Shown one piece after another: positions 61,589-64,000 of a DNA stretch of 64,000 nucleotides. The number at the start of each line of letters is the position of its first letter. Position 1 is the first letter of the stretch. The DNA comes from an uncultured Aquimarina sp. (lineage in GTDB: Bacteria; Bacteroidota; Bacteroidia; Flavobacteriales; Flavobacteriaceae): contig NZ_CANLMP010000002.1 in assembly GCF_947492405.1 (NCBI RefSeq), positions 1,054,001-1,118,000 of the forward strand. The letters are read 5' to 3'. The position numbers and the translations under genes were made by a program. The notes below the pieces were generated by a model. That model was not told the origin of the DNA, did no database searches, and saw nothing but the letters and a program-made list of their open reading frames with translations.

Positions 61589-64000
61589 TTATTCTGATTT
61601 AGGTTCTAAGTACTTCTCTAGGTTCTTATGTATCTGGATGATTCTATAATTAGGTGATGCAACAATAAAAAATTCTTTATTCACCTTTTCATAGTATTTC
61701 TTTTTTCTATTCCATTTTGTAAGATCAACTCCTCGTGTATCTTCTATTTTACCAATGGTCAAAAGTTCGGCCATACCCTCTGCTCCTAATTTATCTCTTT
61801 TGGTATGGATTACTACAAATTGTTGATCTTTTGTATAGACATCCAAAGAAATTTTCATTTTATCATACCTCAGGTCTTTTATAATCGCCTCTAGTCGTTC
61901 CTTTAACTCTTGTGCCTGATTGTCTCCAAATCTAGAAAATGTATATACAAGCTTATGATTTTTTTCTTCTTCTATACCTTCTTCAAAATCGCTGTTTTGA
62001 ATTTGAGGAATCGTGGTTTGATATATTAGTTGTGCTTTTTTGCCTTCTGGACTTTGAGGATAATTTAACGAAACATAGTTTAATGCCTCTTTATAGGGTT
62101 CAAATCCTTTATAGCGACCAATTGCTTGTGCTTTTAATAGCTCAAATTTCGGAACAAAATCTTCTCCTCCAAACTTAGTAATCAACTCATCACTTTCTTT
62201 AATCACTGAAGCGTATTTCTGATTTTTAAAATCTTTATATAATCTATTATACATAGATTCTGGACTGTTCTTATCGTCTTTTAATGCTTCATCAGGGTTT
62301 TGAAGAATTTTTGCGTAACGAGAATCTCCGTGTGTATTAATGATATCCTGCTTAAGTTCATTTGATTTTGTTATATCTCCTTGCAAAAGATATATCTTAT
62401 ACAAATTATATTTAGAAGGAACTATTAAGCGTTCTTCGGGATTACTTTTTAAAAGATTCTCGAACTTATCTATCGACAATCCATACTCCTGAAATTTCTC
62501 TTTATAAATAACACCCAGTTGATAATATGCAAAATTCCTATCGGTTTGTAAACTATCTAGAATTACCTGATCAGTTGGCAATTGTGTAATATATGTTTGT
62601 GGATCGAAAGTAGGATCAGTATCTATAGAGTATTCTTCCTGCTCTGTCTGATCAACATCAGATACAGCACTAGGGTTTGTGATACTGGAAATTCTCCAAT
62701 TATCTTGTAACTCTCTATTTCCAAAAGTTCTTTTGAAAGCAGTTTTTCCATAAGCCACTGTAGTCGGATTATAAAAATAAAATGTTCCTCCTTCTTCCGG
62801 GCTCGGACCACCACTATTTCCTAATCCCGTTCTTGGTTGACTAAATCGTTGTTCATTAGGAAGCTCTCCTTTTATTCTAGCAATTTCTGCAGCCTCCTGG
62901 GCAGCAATAGCTTCTGCTTTTATTTTTTCTGTATATTCTGAATAGTATGCTATTCTTTCGTCTGGAGACATAGCTACTACAGATAGAATACTATCATTAG
63001 TCTTTGCAATTCCTTCATATAAAATTACATCATCCAGATTCACTCTTTTCTTTTTAAGAACACGATATTTTTTAGAATCAACTATCATTCGTTCCAAAGT
63101 ACTATCATAATAAGCACCAGCAATAGCATATTCTTTGTCATCAAAATTAATATCACCTAAAGCTTTATAATTAAGTGATTCCAAATATTTATCTTCAGAG
63201 TTAGTTCTCAACGATTTGTTATAATTCTCCACCGCCAAGCCAATAGAATCCAACGTATTAAAATATACTGCTTTTTGATTATAAATTTTATCAAGGAAAG
63301 GCCTATTCTCTCTATTTTCTTCTAGATCTGTTAGAAGTTCCAGAAATTCTACTTTATTTCCTGTTTCATAGTTAAAATTTCGTGCTTTTGCCATATATGC
63401 ATTAAGCATATATCGTCTAGGTGTTTTTCTATTAAGCTCAATAACCTGATCAAAAGCATAATTAGCACTGTCTTTATAACCTAGTTGATTAAGTAGCTGA
63501 CCTTTTATATATAAATACCTGCCTTTTTCCTCATTATTCTTAGAATGAATAGCTGCTTTACTAATATACGTTACGGCAGAATCTTTTTGTTCTAAATTGA
63601 TATAAGCTTGAGCGATCATAGCTACAGCATCCGAATAGTCCTGAGCTTCCATATACTCTTCTTCTACCATCTTCATTAGATCTTCGACTGCTTTTTCATT
63701 ATTATCTAAACGAAGATTGGTCTTTGCTCTCCAGACCTTTGCATGATTAATGTTATTACTGGTAGGATATTTATACAATATATAATTAAAGGCTTCTAAG
63801 GCAGGAATAAAACGCTGTTCGTTATATCTGGCTTTTCCTAAAAGTAAGAAAGATTCATCAATTTTAGGGTTTCGCTCTCTATCATCAATAAGCATACTAT
63901 GCTTCTGAATTGCTTTTGCAGCTTTCTCCTCGGCTTTATCAAAATTTTGATTTAGTACTTCGTTAGGCAATCTAACATCTTCACTAACAATTAACCTCTC
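61589..64000 (-). CDS. porW: PorW/SprE-like T9SS lipoprotein, 5' end outside window
   Basis: The frame is open at the right edge, so about 803 residues are seen and the N-terminus with its lipobox is missing. TPR-like repeats fill residues up to about 600. A Pro/Gly-rich section has PRTGLGNSGGPSPEEGGTFYF, and the C-terminus (YTFSRFGDNQAQELKERLEA, FFIVASPNYRIIQIHK) is beta/alpha. Length, repeat pattern and the place directly before bactofilin, AtpZ and atpB fit the PorW/SprE T9SS and gliding lipoprotein. The T9SS cargo at 25931-29641 shows the system should be present. Confidence 0.8.
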   Translation of the reverse strand, partial: ERLIVSEDVRLPNEVLNQNFDKAEEKAAKAIQKHSMLIDDRERNPKIDESFLLLGKARYNEQRFIPALEAFNYILYKYPTSNNINHAKVWRAKTNLRLDNNEKAVEDLMKMVEEEYMEAQDYSDAVAMIAQAYINLEQKDSAVTYISKAAIHSKNNEEKGRYLYIKGQLLNQLGYKDSANYAFDQVIELNRKTPRRYMLNAYMAKARNFNYETGNKVEFLELLTDLEENRENRPFLDKIYNQKAVYFNTLDSIGLAVENYNKSLRTNSEDKYLESLNYKALGDINFDDKEYAIAGAYYDSTLERMIVDSKKYRVLKKKRVNLDDVILYEGIAKTNDSILSVVAMSPDERIAYYSEYTEKIKAEAIAAQEAAEIARIKGELPNEQRFSQPRTGLGNSGGPSPEEGGTFYFYNPTTVAYGKTAFKRTFGNRELQDNWRISSITNPSAVSDVDQTEQEEYSIDTDPTFDPQTYITQLPTDQVILDSLQTDRNFAYYQLGVIYKEKFQEYGLSIDKFENLLKSNPEERLIVPSKYNLYKIYLLQGDITKSNELKQDIINTHGDSRYAKILQNPDEALKDDKNSPESMYNRLYKDFKNQKYASVIKESDELITKFGGEDFVPKFELLKAQAIGRYKGFEPYKEALNYVSLNYPQSPEGKKAQLIYQTTIPQIQNSDFEEGIEEEKNHKLVYTFSRFGDNQAQELKERLEAIIKDLRYDKMKISLDVYTKDQQFVVIHTKRDKLGAEGMAELLTIGKIEDTRGVDLTKWNRKKKYYEKVNKEFFIVASPNYRIIQIHKNLEKYLEPKSE

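Noticed and set aside
1..64000. CRISPR arrays, tRNA or rRNA genes
   Set aside because: No regularly spaced repeats and no cloverleaf or rRNA-like stretches were recognised by eye on either strand; a covariance-model scan would settle small RNAs.

Overview
The window is chromosomal DNA from a low-GC member of the Bacteroidota, almost certainly a marine-type Flavobacteriaceae; the genus cannot be fixed from sequence alone. The signs are: no Shine-Dalgarno motifs before starts; several -7 boxes of the Bacteroidota type TAnnTTTG; a protein with a type IX secretion (T9SS) C-terminal sorting domain; a PorW/SprE-like T9SS lipoprotein; an atpB with a signal-peptide-like extension; and many SPII lipoproteins. 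No rRNA, tRNA, CRISPR array, transposase or integrase was seen. After correcting starts, no gene-free gap exceeds 300 bases.

Region 1 (1-14.1 kb) is the heme region. hemA-hemC-hemD-hemE form a tightly overlapping leftward operon (5187 to 1338) ending with a DUF6973 gene and an EI24 membrane protein. A divergent AraC regulator, hemH and a MATE exporter follow, then a large secreted BNR/VPS10-like protein. A ParE-type toxin-antitoxin pair stops exactly on the start of hemJ. Region 2 (14.2-18 kb) is yicC-gmk-nadD, with a class II Fic gene wedged between gmk and nadD. Region 3 (17.8-25.9 kb) holds a crotonase, a DUF4177 protein, an NtrY-like sensor kinase, a fused peptide-type ABC ATPase, a lipoprotein, and an SPFH/GYF_2 protein next to a zinc-ribbon membrane protein. 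Region 4 (25.9-36.5 kb) is mostly leftward: a 1236-residue T9SS cargo, a Tat-type lipoprotein glycosidase, an ALDH7-like dehydrogenase, 3-hydroxyanthranilate dioxygenase, and a cysteine-rich peptide with a double-glycine leader.

Region 5 (36.7-43.7 kb) is rightward housekeeping: gpsA, VF530, NTF2-like, mercaptopyruvate-type sulfurtransferase, GH3 and SGNH hydrolase, then dprA on the other strand and an HU/SPOR protein. Region 6 (43.9-52.8 kb) has an acyl-CoA thioesterase, then a long leftward envelope cluster: beta-barrel, lipoprotein, flippase, dut, NDP-sugar pyrophosphorylase, TPR protein, DUF4292, EnvC-like, TauE/SafE.

Region 7 (52.8-64 kb) is the leftward PorW/SprE - bactofilin - AtpZ - DUF6168-like - atpB-E-F-H-A-G series. 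Two additions stand out. A four-helix-bundle (S23/IVP type) gene bounded by GAATTC-rich inverted repeats sits between atpA and atpG. A one-gene insert (beta-helix plus FG-GAP lipoprotein) lies between two 97%-identical copies of the atpG 3' end with its terminator. That duplication is the strongest unusual structure in the window.
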